Positions 9,949 to 21,575 are shown, counted from the stretch's first letter. The stretch is 64,000 nt of DNA from Hydractinia symbiolongicarpus (GCF_029227915.1 NC_079875.1:8927001-8991000), one strand, 5' to 3'. Program-made: numbers and translations. The notes: a model not told the origin generated them from the sequence alone.

Positions 9949-11372
9949 AACAACAGTCGCATTGCCATCTAACCCTGATTTTAGGAATAGCGGTCTAAAA
10001 AACTTGGGAAAAACATGTTATGCAAACTCCATCTTACAATGTTTTTATAACCTTCCAAAAGTTAAAGAAGCCATTTCTGTCAGCAAAACAACCTCAAAGT
10101 TAGGCGAAGCATTTGTATGTGTTCTTCAAAGTTTGGCTGTTTCTAGAAGTCCAGTTGATCCCTCCCATTTTTTGCGTGCTATGAAACATCATATCTCAGC
10201 TGCAAAGGGATGTGCATTTAATATCTTTGCTCAGCACGACGTCCCGAGGTTCTTGAATATCTCCTACCTGGTCTGTCATTAGACTTTCCATTTCTTGGAA
10301 GTCTTTTTAGTATTGGCATCAAGACATCAACCACTTGCAATTCATGTCATATTACCAGCTCCTCAGAAGTTATAGCACCATGCATCCAACTTTCTCTGTA
10401 CCCTACGTTACAATCTTCCTTAGATAATTTTTTCGAAAGCGAGGAGTTGTCAGACACCAATGCCTACTTCTGCCATGTTTGCAACGCTCATCAAACTGCT
10501 CTAGTTGAAAAAGAGGTAGTGTCATGCGGTTCCCATCTCATTTTACAGCTAAAACGTTTTGCCAGTGCCAACGGCCTTGTGTCAAAAATTGTCTCTCGCA
10601 TTACTGCTTACCCAGGTACCCTTTCCATACCTTTTACCGTAGATGGAGAAGTGAAATTTCGTAAAAATTTTCAATTAAGGGCTATTATCAACCATTGCGG
10701 CAACTTAAATAGTGGTCACTACACAACCATAGCCTTCGACCAAATGGTTCACAGGTGGATACATTGCAACGATAGAGCAGTAATTTTCTGTGATGACTGC
10801 CTTATTAACAGTCACGAGTCATATGTTTTCTTTTTAGAAGGGCTGAGGTAAGAATATTTTAATCAAAATGAGTCATCAAGGCGGCTTGACTACACTCAGT
10901 CTTGTCTTTGGAGAGTGACGACTCCACTTATTACCCCAGTTAGAAAAAATAATAGCAGGGGGGTATGATCACACATGATCTTATCTTTGGAGAGTAACGA
11001 CTCCACTTATTACTTGAGTTAAAAACAAAGAATAGCACAGTTGAACAGAAAGTTGTCAAAGTTTACTTTAGGAAGATAGGGATGTCTAGTTTCTGCTGAT
11101 GACCGTCCGCGGACCTCTTCGAGGTGACCCAGGTTCAGAGGTTCAGTAATATGGATCGAAACCTATCTGCCCTTGGTTAAAGTTCTGTTCATCTTTTTAA
11201 ATGTGTTGTGTCCTTTTTATTTTTTTATATATTTTTTAATTAATTTCTTGTAAAAAGGGAGAATTGTGCTTTTAGAGGCATTTTCTCTAGAGGAGTACAA
11301 CCTCTAGTCAAAGACCTAACAGGTTGAGTTCATCATTGCGGTGGCTTGCCACCTCTTTGTAAATTACTTTCT
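9949..11372 (+). mobile_element. USP-LINE copy 1, 5'-truncated, inserted in Ty3 pol
   Basis: The insertion separates Ty3 integrase (ends 9948) from the Ty3 RT C-terminal part (resumes about 11373 on minus). It contains the whole USP domain, then a 3' UTR with two ACCCC hairpin modules (10878-10940 and 10951-11020), the branched module from 11080 (its 3' arm deleted), and the terminal GGTGG-CTTG-CCACC hairpin near 11340. RT and endonuclease are missing by truncation. Confidence 0.8.
9964..10851 (+). pseudogene. Ubiquitin-specific protease (USP/UCH) domain of a LINE, one frameshift
   Basis: USPs are cysteine proteases that remove ubiquitin. The Cys box reads GLKNLGKTCYANSILQC (catalytic Cys codon 10016-10018). 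The QQD box follows as AQHDVPE, where a frameshift near 10247 moves the frame. The zinc fingers CNSCH and FCHVCNAH, and LILQLKRF, come next. The His box is NHCGNLNSGHYTT (His codon 10717-10719), followed by HCNDRAV supplying the third catalytic residue (about 10768-10773). The domain is about 290 residues, a normal compact USP. It has no promoter or start of its own; it is the C-terminus of a longer polyprotein seen in the copies at 12853 and 50480. Only one lesion separates it from an open frame. Confidence 0.85.
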
Positions 11373-12310
11373 TTTCTGTCGTGGAAGTTGGAGTTGGAAA
11401 ATGTTGGATTGCATCAAAGAATTTGGGTAACGGGTCTATGCGTTCTTCCGATATATGAAATCCAAGCTACGTGGAATGGAGACTCGGAGTGATGTGTCTC
11501 CCGTTTGCAGAATTTGTTTTAGCGGCGATAAGTCCACCGTAATTCGTGGGGATCCATTACCTTTCCTTGTGATCACCATCCTGTGGCACCATATCACCGG
11601 TTCGCCAACCGGGACTCGTTTGATCACCTTGAGATCTTCATCTCGTTTTGAATCAAACTGGACCTTGTCTCGCCAGTGAATTGGTTTGGGGGCTGCTTTG
11701 TGGCACGAGGATGGTTCTACTTCGTCTTTCAGATGGATCTCCACAGGTGGACCGGTCATGGTGGGTAAGTTTTGATGCGGGCATCTGTTTAAGGTGGAGC
11801 ACTTGTAACGTTCCAGAAGCCATGCTTCCATTCTATCATTGTTCCCAGGGGTGCATGGGAATGGAAGTTTGTCAGGTCGGGCAGGTACAAGTGTCCGCTT
11901 AGGGCAATCACAAATGCCTCCATCCTCTTTCGTGGCACCGCATATCATGCCAGCGTCATTCTTCCTGGTAATGTTGGCATCTCATAAGCAATGCCCGTCA
12001 TCCTTTAGTGGGTTTGAGAACATACCAACTTGTGGAAATTCTCTATTCACAATGCCGGACCCAGCATTGTATCATACGAAAGGTATAATGACTGTACATC
12101 CCGAATAACATAGATCATGGTATTGCAGGAGACTGACTGTCCCGTCGGAGAACTCCCAATGATTTTGGCAAAAAATGCACAGTCGATTTTGATAGGAGAT
12201 TTATTAGCTGCATTGAGCGAGAGGGAAACTGGTAAAAGGTCGTCCATCGTGAAGCCAGCTTGAAGGAATTTGCTAAGTGACCACAAGTCGGACTGGACTC
12301 CAGAGTCCGC
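11373..12310 (-). pseudogene. Ty3 protease and RT N-terminal region, RT core deleted
   Basis: On minus, about 12310-12050 holds the retropepsin region with ADSGVQSDLWSLSKFL (a DSG-type active site) and LLPVSLSLNAANKSPI. From 11948 comes the linker and RT start: KLPFPCTPGNNDRMEAWLLE, then MTGPP, EPVIWCHRMVITRK and RITVDLSPL. It then jumps to about 11480 with a frame change, into the sequence ERIDPLPKFFDAIQHFPTP, which normally lies well past the catalytic YxDD. RT fingers and palm are therefore deleted. The remainder stops at the LINE insertion. Confidence 0.8.
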
Positions 12311-12852
12311 TACTGCTGTGATTGTTACGGATTGACGATTTTGTGTGGATAGTTCGAGCTGAATTGTTGGGTGGTCCTTAATAACAACTCATCTCATTCC
12401 CCTTTGTTGAAGATATGGTGGTCTAACAGCACCGACCGATTGATAGTGGATATCTGCCCAACTAGGTTGGTTTGGTCATTTGTAATAAGGTTGGCCCCAG
12501 CCACCGGTTTCGAGCTTCTTGACTTCTTCCAGCAGGTTTCGCACTGCTTATGGGGACGACGGTTCCATCCTCTGGTTTTTCGTGTGTAGAGATGGTAGGT
12601 GTTGTCACTATCGGGACATTTCACAGTTTTTGAACGGTCAGCGGCATTTGGTGAAAGACTTGGACCAGTTGGCGAGGATTATTTGATCGACGATAAGTCG
12701 ACATCACGGATAACGATAGGAAAGGCGGCTTTGCATTGCGGATTTGCATTGTCAGCGATTTCTCTTGTCTCCACAAAAGCAACAACTTGGGGGTCGGCTT
12801 GATCTGAATCCCATCCGAACTCAGGGCTTCACGGCGAATGTCGATATCGACC
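12311..12852 (-). pseudogene. Ty3 gag C-terminal part with cysteine/histidine motif
   Basis: After the LINE insertion gag resumes at about 12852 with DIDIRREALSSDGI, then (after a frameshift) PQVVAFVETREIADNA. Further on is KCPDSDNTYHLYTRKTRGWN followed by HKQCETCWKK, a zinc-binding motif of this Ty3 group. At least one frameshift and one stop interrupt it. Confidence 0.7.
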
Positions 12853-14688
12853 ACATTTGTTGCCGACACTAGTCCAAACTTTGTTTTTCCAAGCTACATT
12901 GCTGTGTCACAACTAAGACTTGACATAGTAATCTTTTCAAATAAGCTTAAACGACTTGTAATTATCGAACTCACTTGCCCTTGCGAAGAAAATACAAACT
13001 ATTGGCACTCCACCAAAGTCGCTAAATATTCTTGCTTGGTTAACGTAATTCTATCCAGTGGTTGGCAAGTTGATTTCTTTGCTGTAGAAGTAGGGGCAAG
13101 AGGCTATTGCGCGAGAACAACCATGTCGTGTCTGAAAAGGCTGGGTTTTTCCAACAAAATGGCATATTCCACCTCAAAAAACCTTAGTAAAATCAGTATG
13201 ACAACTTTCTCTGTATGGATTGCTCGGGAGTCAAGAGACTCGTCTCAAGACTCCTTAATTAAGGCACCCGGAACGAGGAAGACTTTTCCAAGTAATCCAG
13301 CTCCAGTAAAAGAAATGCCCAAGGGTTGCTTTGCAGGTCCACGAACTGCGGCCTCTAAAAATCAACCGTAACAAAATTAGTGCCAAAACAAAGTCAAATT
13401 TTATAAATGCAGGCAATACGTGCTATGCCATTGTTTTTTTGAAAGCATTAAGTACTATTCCATCCCTATGGTCCCAGAGTGCTTGAGATCCCGCTTGTCA
13501 CCAAGTATGAAGGCGATTGCCATTAACATGACCATGCTAAACCGTTCTTTGACCCCCGTTGATTCTTCAAACTTTCTCAAGGCCCTGGAACGTAAGATAC
13601 ACTCTTCTGGAAATTCAACTTTCCAATACAATTCTCAGCAAGATGTAGCAGAGATGTTACTTCTTGTCTTTGATGAATTGAAAGGGTACTCAGTAATTTG
13701 CGTCTCAGAAGATGTCGACAGAAGTATCGGTGTCAGTTAGCTGTAACACCTGTCTCTGTTCTGTAGTTGTTGTTGAAAGTCAAGACATCCTAACACTGTC
13801 ACCGTCTTCCAGTGTCCAATTGTCAGTTAGTACATTTTTAGGTTCTGAAAATCTGGAGAATAAAAATGAATGGTTTTGCCCACAATGTTCCCGGCACCAA
13901 GAGAGCACTAGGGAAACAAGGATTACGAGGAATAGCGAAATTTTAATGAAATTTTGCAAGAGATGGAGAACATCTGGTTAAGGACAATAAATTTCTTGAA
14001 AGTTTTTCCTCTTATAATCCTTATCTCAATATCCCAATATCTAGTGACTCTGACACATCTTTTACTCAAAAGTATGATTTGATAGCTGCGATAAATCACT
14101 TTGGAACATTGAATGCAGGCCACTATTGGGCCCATATCAAAGATCGGACCACAAACTCTTGGTACCTCTGCAATGATAAGGCAATAAGCAAAGTTGATCC
14201 AACAGTTGATTCAACAGCACTACATCATGTTTTCTTTTATACCCGCTGCTAGTTTTTTTTTCCTCTTTTTAAAATAATCCAAGCGGTTTTGTATTACCCC
14301 AGCTGGTTCTTACAAGCCAGTTTACAGTATATGCCCAGAGTATAAAGTGTTCAGCTCACTCTTCTCTGGTAACTTATAAGAAGCTTAGCAAGAGGGTTTG
14401 CTTTTAGCTTGTCTTTGGGTGTAACGACCCCACTTTTTACCCCAGTTCAGTAAGGTGCCAAAGTTTACTAACTTCAAGCTTGACAACCCTGCTGTCCTTA
14501 GTCAAAATATCGACAGGCTGGTCCTGTTGACAACCTCCTGTGTAAGGCTGAGTGTTGGGGCCCTGTAACACATGTGGAAAGCTACAGCCAAAGTCACAAG
14601 TTCTGGCGCACAGAAGGGTCCGAATCCCAGTTTTGACAACCACCGTCCCTGTAGACGAAATACTTAAGTGCAGCTTGCTGTATTGTAA
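12853..14688 (+). mobile_element. USP-LINE copy 2, 5'-truncated, inserted in Ty3 gag
   Basis: Ty3 gag ends at its left edge (DIDIRREAL side) and resumes at its right edge (IRDALLNEKG side), so the insert is well bounded. It holds the restriction-like endonuclease, a linker, the USP domain and a 3' UTR with an ACCCC hairpin module near 14395-14446 (inner stem GGGT/ACCC). Confidence 0.8.
12860..14251 (+). pseudogene. LINE polyprotein fragment: restriction-like endonuclease then USP
   Basis: The first 90 residues read FVADTSPNFVFPSYIAVSQL and then RLDIVIFS ... VIIELTCPCEEN ... KVAKYSCLV. This is a PD-(D/E)xK-type pattern (Asp 12922, Glu 12967, Lys 13024) followed by GW and VEVGARGYC, as in the nuclease that follows the RT in R2-superclade LINEs. 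A polar linker of about 90 residues follows. Next is a USP Cys box AGNTCYA (Cys codon 13421-13423), QQDVAEMLLLVFDELKG, zinc-finger pairs CNTC and CPQC, and a His box INHFGTLNAGHYWA (His 14121-14123) with LCNDKA. The USP part shifts frame at least three times. It shows that RLE and USP sit on one transcript. Confidence 0.8.
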
Positions 14689-15261
14689 ACCTTTTTCATT
14701 AAGCAGCGCGTCACGAATTACTTCGTCAGTATAGTAAACGTTACCATGGATGTGATTATTGCAATTTGTACAAGTCGTGTCGAAAGATTTACCCTGTACT
14801 CCGGCTGAGAAGGTACAAAACGGCTCATCAGGGTCCTGTTTCGTAGCAAATAGTTCAGAACGAAGGACTCCAAGAGCAACATGAACTACAGCAACCGATT
14901 TAAGGATTGTCATAGCATCAGGCAAGGATTTCGTGGCAATCATTGGATCTGCACGAAGTATAATGTTCCCCAACTTTTCAGATGTGTATTCCGGAAGCTG
15001 CCCCGAGGCTGTAGCGTCTCTTATTCCGGATCCAACGCGAAATGTTTCCCAACGACGAATGAATGCATTCCAATCTTCATTGGTGGAGTGTAGCAGGAGC
15101 TTTGGACGTCCAATTTTCGGACCCCTCACAGGGGGACGGCCGTGTGCTGGGGCTGAGACATGCAAGTGTGAATGTACATTGAGAATAGTTGCAGCTCCTA
15201 CCACATCGACGTCCTGGGTTTCGAAATCACAGCCCGGGATTGGGCATGTCAGCATCGTCAT
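14689..15261 (-). pseudogene. Ty3 gag N-terminal part
   Basis: Starts at ATG 15261 with MTMLTCPIPGCDF, then the typical PKIGRPKL, NEDWNAFIRRWETFR and TKQDPDEPFCTFSAGVQGK segments and the paired cysteines CTNCNNHIHG. About 190 residues match this Ty3 gag; the frame then runs into the antisense of the LINE 3' UTR and is no longer gag. The rest of gag is at 12852 and below. Confidence 0.8.
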
Positions 15262-15347
15262 GATTAGAAGAAAACCAGTTTGTCACAAGAGCAATAAAAC
15301 CAGATTTTCACAAGATCAATAAAACCAGATTGTCATAAGACCAAAAC

Positions 15348-15719
15348 ATGGATAAAAACCATTAAATTATTATTTAACCTGTTCGCAGACCTCTTTTGAG
15401 GTGACTCAGCTAGACATTTTGGGTACCTTGCTTCAGGAATGAGTCGAAACCCTTGTACCCTTTACAGAAGTCCTGTCCTACTCTCTCTGTCTGTTTGTTT
15501 GTTTAATTTTTGTGCCAAATATGTCCTTGGAAAAAAGAAGAATTGTGTTCCTTTATATGAGCTTATTCTTTAGAGGAGCAAAACCACTAGAATTTAAATT
15601 TTAAGACTTAAGTGGTCGAGTTTATCATTGTACGTGCACTTTGTAATTTTCATTCTTCATATGAATGTTTTGGTTTAAACGAAAAGAACATAACGTGTCC
15701 ATTAGTTCATTGTCCAACA
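15348..15719 (-). repeat. 5' LTR of the Ty3 element, split by a LINE fragment
   Basis: Left half 15348-15377 (TGGATAAAAACC...) and right half 15659-15719 (ATATGAATGTTTTGG...) match the 113-bp LTR at 8570-8682. The interruption is the LINE tail at 15378-15658. Confidence 0.8.
15378..15658 (+). mobile_element. USP-LINE 3' UTR fragment inside the Ty3 5' LTR
   Basis: Begins in the middle of the branched 3' UTR module (CTG-TTCG-CAG hairpin, then ACCTC-TTTT-GAGGT) and ends TTTGTAATTTTCATTCTTC. The same end occurs at 37145-37195. It matches 38375-38515 closely over its first 140 bp. Confidence 0.75.
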
Positions 15720-17169
15720 ATAGTGTGCCATCTCCCCAATTTTTCTCACATGGCTTGGGTTAACCCGGGGATATGGTAACATTCACTCGCCCATGTTGAA
15801 TCGCCGTCAGTATAGCTCTCCTGCACAGAGTACGAGAGATATAACCACTTTTGCTGTTTAGCTTATATAAATTAAATAGACTGTTATTAATACGAAACGG
15901 GAACATAGTGATAGCAACGTTAGTGAATAGCTACGTTCACCTGATTAGTTAAAACTTTATAAAGAGCTGTTATAACCATTTTAGAGCTAAGAGAAGAAGA
16001 TAGAGAGAAGTAGAAGATAAAAGAAGAAGCGCAAGAGTGTGAATGGATAAACGTTAGGAATCTATGGCATCAATATGGTGTTTTCGCGTTGGATTAAATG
16101 CTAATTAACAAATAATTAGTTCAATTTTGGTGTATAAATACAGGCGCGGCTCTAGCCAATTTTTTTACTATGTCAGAGCTTTGAATATAGAAAACAAAAA
16201 ACAATGAAAGGGGGTCTTAGCGTGTTATACGCCATTGCTTCAGAAGCTTCGCTACTAAAATGAGTTTTACGTACCCTAATCTGCCAAGTTGTTTTCCTCA
16301 ACAAGGTCGTGACACAAATAAAAATATCAAGCCGTATGGTTTAGTTTTATTTACGTCTTAGTAATACATTTTCCTCCTAAAAAATTTTCTTGAACATTTT
16401 AGTTTCTTCAGCATCTTTCTAGTTGCTGTACCTAAAAAGTATAAAATACATTTTTGAGTGCTGAAAATGTTTGCTGCATTTTCTATACAGAAATGCAAAA
16501 TCAGCGATCAAACAACCCTAACGGTTGATGGCATTGGTTATGGCACTGGTTTCCAAACCAATCAGCTTGATTTTTCGAGAATTTAAACCAATCAGGATAT
16601 TTTAAAATCATAAACTTTTTTAATTGACATGTGAGGCGAAGAAACTTTTTTAATAACTAAAGTCAATTTTATTTTAAAAATAAAATCACTAAAAAGCTTA
16701 TAGAAAAAGCTAACAAAAACGAACGATACCGTTCGGTATAGAAGAAATTGGAAAAACTCAACGAAATTTCCCTCTTCCCCGCCGTCATCAAAAATATCAT
16801 TAAGGGAAAAATTAAGAGTTTAGTTTACTAGACTTTTTTATAAGATAAACGCTAGAAATTATCTAAACACAAAATGTAGCAACCTGAAACCACATACAGC
16901 TAAATTCACCAGAAAATTTACTGAAAATAGCTCTTCTCAGGCCAATATTTTGCATGTTTTGATTTGCTAATATTATGAACAAAAGATTCTAGCCATAATA
17001 AGAAATAAGGAGAAACACATAGCTTAGCTATTATAGAAACAAACTAACCATAAAGTAAAGCTACTGTGCAGCGATCCTTGTTTGTTGTTACATGGGCAGG
17101 AAGATAGTTCTCTGCAGGTTAAATATCTTTGGATTAAACAAATATCAACTTGCTTTTGTAGTGCGTCAG
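15720..17169. other. No recognisable feature
   Basis: AT-rich sequence without a supported gene. A purine-rich run (AGAAGAAGATAGAGAG..) lies near 15990-16030. I see no repeat ends here. Confidence 0.4.
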
Positions 17170-17790
17170 GAAATGATAATATCATAAGAAGCATAGCAAG
17201 GGGGTTCGACTATATCTTTCTTTTGGTGCGACGACCCCACTTTTTACCCCAGTCCAGTAGGGAGGTCAAGTTTGCTCACTTGGTCTGCAGGGTTAATGAT
17301 CCTGCTGTACCCATAGTTATTCTTGTAAGAAGCTCTGCAAGGGGATGTGAAATTTCTCTTTCATGTCTTCGTGGTTTTACGCCCACGCATATCACCCCAG
17401 TAACTTCAGGCTGGTCCTGACCAAGGCTGGTCCTAAGCATCAATCACCTGTGTAAGGCTGCGTTTTGGGATCCCGTAACACGTGTAAAGCTACTGCCAGG
17501 TTCACAAGTCCTGGCGCATAGGTAGTTGTTTGCCTCCTTTTTATAGTTTTTATTTATTTGTGTATATATGCGTTTTATGTCAATATATGTTGTTGTTTTT
17601 GTTTTGTTGCAATATTTGTATTGTCCAGAGGGTTGCTTTTTTTCAGTTAACTTGGTTGTACAGACCATCCTTGTAAAAGGGAGATCTTGCTTTGCATAGA
17701 GATCTTTAGAGGGTTTAACCTCTACCACTTAAATTAAGAGTCATTTGACTAGTCGAATCACTACAGCTTGCTGTTTTGTTTTCTCATAAT
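17170..17790 (+). mobile_element. USP-LINE 3' UTR fragment (subfamily C)
   Basis: Collinear with 22590-23255 and with the 3' UTR of the copy at 50480-53575. Two ACCCC hairpin modules (17200-17250 and about 17338-17400, the latter with inner stem CGTGG/CCACG). The 3' part holds the AGATC/GATCT and AGAGG/CCTCT stems near 17682-17725 and ends near the block ACTACAGCTTGCTGTTTTG. Confidence 0.75.
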
Positions 17791-18054
17791 CATAGAATTA
17801 CATTTAAGTCCCTCTAGCAATTCGGCATAAATTTTATGTATCTAATCAGAATTTTCTCATTCGAAAACCAACTTCACATGCTCTCGCAAGCTATTGCAAC
17901 CCATGTTAATAACGGAAAGATCCCTTCGAACATGTGCGACCGATATTTATACAAAACGCCTATAATCTTTATCAATACGTAGGACAGGGTTTCTGTGCTA
18001 TGAAGTCTAGTTGCACGGTCAAACCCTTACGAAGAACATACCAAAGTTAAGTGT

Positions 18055-18515
18055 TCATGTCTAAGGTCAGAAAGCTTTTCTGTTTCCAGGTTTGCTGCTT
18101 TTCATTCTTCGTCACAACCATTCTAAAGGTTTGGTTCCAAGTCTACCTTTTTTAGCCCTGGGCTTTGTGTCAGTAGGTAAAAGCAACAACGATACGATTT
18201 GTAGTGGTCGACTCTTCTTTTTCCAATGTTTAACAAAAGTTTGAGGTTTTGGGGAATGGTGTCAATGAATGTGGCTGGTGTCTTGCAGGAGGCAGGGGAT
18301 GCTTACTCAAGGGCCCGCACCAGATCCCAAGCACGAGTGAATTTCGCCAATCCTCATGTTTCCACATTCATAGGTGTTTGTTTCGGTACAGCCGAAATCC
18401 ATTAGCTTTTCGGTCATCCCTGTAAAGGGGAGAATACAGAAGTTCTCCAGTTGTTTCTTATTCTTTGGAGAGAAACCTCCTTTTTTTATTAACATCTCTG
18501 TCTTAAAAGGCTATT
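18055..18515 (+). repeat. Interspersed repeat, copy 1 of a pair (other at 38775-39235)
   Basis: About 460 bp nearly identical to 38775-39235. Its last part (CCCTGTAAAGGGGAGAAT ... TTCTTTGGAGAGAAACCTCC) has the same stem layout as the terminal part of the USP-LINE 3' UTRs, so it may be the tail of another subfamily. It has no coding content. Confidence 0.6.
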
Positions 18516-18539
18516 TTAATGGGAGAAATTACGTGAGAC

Positions 18540-18670
18540 AAATTTGTGCGAATTTTGCGAATTTGCCCAAAGTTCGCGAAAATAAATTAAAAAACAACCA
18601 ATTATTGGCATTCGCGAAAATAAATCCCCTAAACCTTTATCAATTTGGCCATTCCCGAAAATAAATCTCG
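18540..18670 (+). repeat. Short direct repeats around TTCGCGAAAATAAAT
   Basis: Three copies of TTCGCGAAAATAAAT (one with TTCCCG) start near 18573, 18611 and 18652, spaced about 40 bp. Each contains the palindrome TTCGCGAA. It looks like a decayed repeat-derived element; no ends found. Confidence 0.4.
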
Positions 18671-19059
18671 TAATTTTTTTTCAATAAAATGATAAAAAAT
18701 GAAAAATATTTCAAAAATTTTCAGATTAAAGAAAGTTCACGTTTCATATAACGTAGGCTTACGGGGATATATGCTCTAAAAGATTTCGAATTGATGAAGT
18801 CGTAGAAGTTCAGAGGTACGTGTCAAGCGGAAGAAAAATATTTCGAATAATTATTGTATACATGTATGTATTTTTGGATCAACAAAATCAATAAAAATGT
18901 TTTTCTCCTTCGAAGAAAAACTGCTTTGTTGCTTGCTTGCTGCTTGTCGAAACATATTTCGAATGTCCAACGTTTTTTCTTTTTTTTTTTCACGACTTTC
19001 AATTTTGGTTCGTGCGCTTGCGTCTTAGTAGCACTTCTTTCTGCGGGCTGTTAAAAAAG

Positions 19060-19140
19060 AGTCATTTCATCAGCAAGAATCGAACCAAGGATTTGCGCTC
19101 CCTCCTTGCACGAGTGGAGATCTTCTGTAATGCGTTTCAA
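19060..19140 (-). other. Weak tRNA-like (possible SINE) box B
   Basis: On minus the sequence GGTTCGATTCT (19086-19076) matches a pol III box B, and the flanking bases could form a T-arm. No convincing box A or cloverleaf was found, so this is at most a tRNA-derived relic. Confidence 0.2.
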
Positions 19141-20449
19141 AACGAATAGCAGTAATATCGGCACCTCTTTCCATTGAAAACTTCGTCACCCTAGTGAGCT
19201 CTCGCGGTAGATGACAGACTGTGTTACCTTCTCTGTTGCATGTTCTGATTGCAAATACGTCAAAAGGATTGTTCAACGTTGGCTTTATAATAAAGGCAAC
19301 ATAAGCCATGCGAATTCTATTATCCAGATATTGTCACCTCCTCCCCCTTCAGACTTTGGTTACAATTGCCATCAGAATTGACCTCTTCCCCGCCGCATGT
19401 CAAGTCAATATCTTTAATCATGCCACACATAAATCAGTGTAACTCACCAATACACCCCTCAAAGTTTCTGCGAGCTTTTCAAAGTAGTAGGCGTGTACAT
19501 ATCCGGGAATATTTTACAGTCATTGATAAGCTTGTATATATAGGCTGATCACAACAACATTGTGCAAGTCCTGACATTTATATATATTTTAAAGAGCAGA
19601 AAGACCAATACCGCCTATGTACAACTCAATAACAACATGTCTCAGTACATTTTTACAACCACAGTAACTCCTGGCCAGCAATAAGTGGTTTTGTCTTTTA
19701 ATAACAGGTACCACTTAGTTGCAACCATCAACCAATCAGGTACTACTGGCCACTTGTTAGGGCACCTGCCTCTAGTGTGACGACTGCTTAAATAGCTGTT
19801 ATGCACCTGAAAAATTCGACTGAAATCATAATGGTCCGTGATTTTACTTGCAATTATCTTACCCCTTAATAAGTTTAATACCAAAAAAGAATCGTTTTTG
19901 AGGAACTTTGTGATCTTTGTGGTAATTTATTTATTTTCCTTTTGCTACTTACAAGGAAAGGATGTGTCGTTCCATTGGGAAATTTGTTGGAATTTATGCT
20001 TGTTTGTTCCATTTCAATTCTTTTATATATCATAATGGTAAATTATGCGAATTGATTATCGTAATGAATAGATGCTTTATGTGTGGAATACTCTGAAACC
20101 TAATTGACATTGTGCCATTGAAAGAGATTTCATTCTTGCTCTTACTTTAACTCTACTATAGAGAGCGTATTTTATTATAAAAAGGAATTGTTTTATGAGA
20201 AGTTTTGCAACTAATACTTTGTACTAGTCGTTACCCGTGGAAAAATCAACGGAGTCGTCCGTCTTTAAACTACATGCTGTTTGGTGTGCTAGTTGCACGA
20301 CACTTTTCTTATGCACAGACAGACAAAATATAGAGAAAAGAAGTAAAATATAAAAGTAGGTTTATCAAACTTAACCTTTATAATAATTATGATTCATTTC
20401 TATTAGGAAGAAATGAATGCCTTATTTGTTTACCTTATTTATTTTTCCT

Positions 20450-21065
20450 TTGTTAAACTGCTCTAGTTGAAAAGAAGGTGGTGTAGTGCGGTTCTCATCC
20501 CGTTTCATGCCTAAAACATTTTGCCTGTAGCAACGTACGTACCTCCCGTATTACTGCTTAACCTAGTACCATTTCCATACTTTTTTACTTTAATAGAAAA
20601 GTGAAATGTCGTAAACATTTTTAATTAAGTGCTATTATTAACCATCGGGGCAACCTAAATAATGACCACCACACAACCATTTTCTTTGACCAAAAGGTTT
20701 TCAGGTGGACATATTGCGACGATAGAGCAGGGTTTTTCTGTCATGACTGCCTTAACAGCTACGAGTCATACGTTTTCTTTTTAAAAGAGTTGATGTAAGA
20801 GTATTTAAACCGGAATGAGTAATGACTCCACTTATTATATCAATCAAAAATAAAAACGTAAGCACATACTGTTTTTTTGGAGAGTGACGATTCCACTTAT
20901 TACCTGAGTCAAACAAAAAGAATAGCAATGTTAGACAGAAAAGGTTTACTTTAAGAAGATTGGAAATTCTAGTCTCTGCTGATGACCGTGTGTGGATCTC
21001 TTCGAGATGACCAAGCTAGGCATCCAGGGTACTAAGGTTCAGAAATATGGGTCGAAACTTTCTAT
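20450..21065 (+). mobile_element. USP-LINE copy 4: decayed USP C-terminus plus 3' UTR
   Basis: Aligns with 10470-11150 of copy 1: CTGCTCTAGTTGAAAA... (C-terminal USP half), then the His-box region near 20640-20690 with many stops and frameshifts. The 3' UTR then shows the branched module near 20966-21023, in which the third hairpin is ATCTC-TTC-GAGAT. The match ends at GGGTCGAAACT. Confidence 0.75.
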
Positions 21066-21164
21066 AAATAATGATGAGATGACAAAACAGCAAGCTGCAA
21101 TGAAAAAACTTGTCTCAAGACAGTGATCATGGCTACGTAGAGGTTTGACTCTCTAAAGACTATG

Positions 21165-21575
21165 CTGTGATACAAATCTTGCTTGTTACAAGGAATAGGC
21201 AAGTTTTGTCTTTGTGTGTGACGACCCCATTATTACCCCAGTCAACCCTTGTTTTATATACAAATAGATTGCATGGATTAAAGGACATTTGATAACAGAA
21301 GAGGATTCTAGGGTCTCCTGATGACCATTTAGTGGACCTCGGTTTAGAGGTCCCCTGCTTGGGATCCTGACACCTCTTGGCTGAGGCTTTTGGGGGAAAA
21401 CCGTTTGGTGTCAAGGTTGGTATTGTGCAATCTTTTGTTGTGTGTGTGTTTTTTGTTTTTGTTTTACTGATATTGTGTAACCTTCTAAAAGTAAGTTTAA
21501 CTGTCTTCTTGGCAATAATTTTGGAGGAACAAAACCTCTATGATTTAATCCTCTCATGTCGTGAATAGGTGAAAA
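21165..21575 (+). mobile_element. Divergent USP-LINE 3' UTR fragment
   Basis: Contains TTGTCTTTGTGTGTGACGACCCC..TTACCCCAGTC (hairpin module) and then TTCTAGGGTCTCCTGATGACCATTT.. with the hairpin GACCTC/GAGGTC near 21335-21356, in the same order as the other copies. Ends in a GGAGG/CCTC stem near 21522-21540. Confidence 0.6.

Larger units (their letters stand above)
8570..15719 (-). mobile_element. Ty3-type LTR retrotransposon, nested and inactive
   Basis: Both LTRs (8570-8682 and the interrupted 15348-15719) begin TGTAG/TGTTG and end CA when read on minus. The flanks ACAGT (8565-8569) and ATAGT (15720-15724) could be a 5-bp target duplication with one mismatch. Reading right to left the order is LTR, gag, protease, RT, integrase, LTR. 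It is split by three + strand USP-LINE insertions: in the 5' LTR (15378-15658), in gag (12853-14688) and between RT and integrase (9949-11372). Most of the RT core is also deleted. Confidence 0.85.

Noticed and set aside
9779-10282. Open frame that starts before the USP Cys box
   Set aside because: Its first 55 codons are the antisense of Ty3 integrase; only the part after about 9949 belongs to the LINE.
14437-14688. C-terminal 80 codons of the gag-like frame starting at 15261
   Set aside because: They are the antisense of the LINE 3' UTR (the same repeat occurs at 17440-17520 and 53215-53290), not gag.
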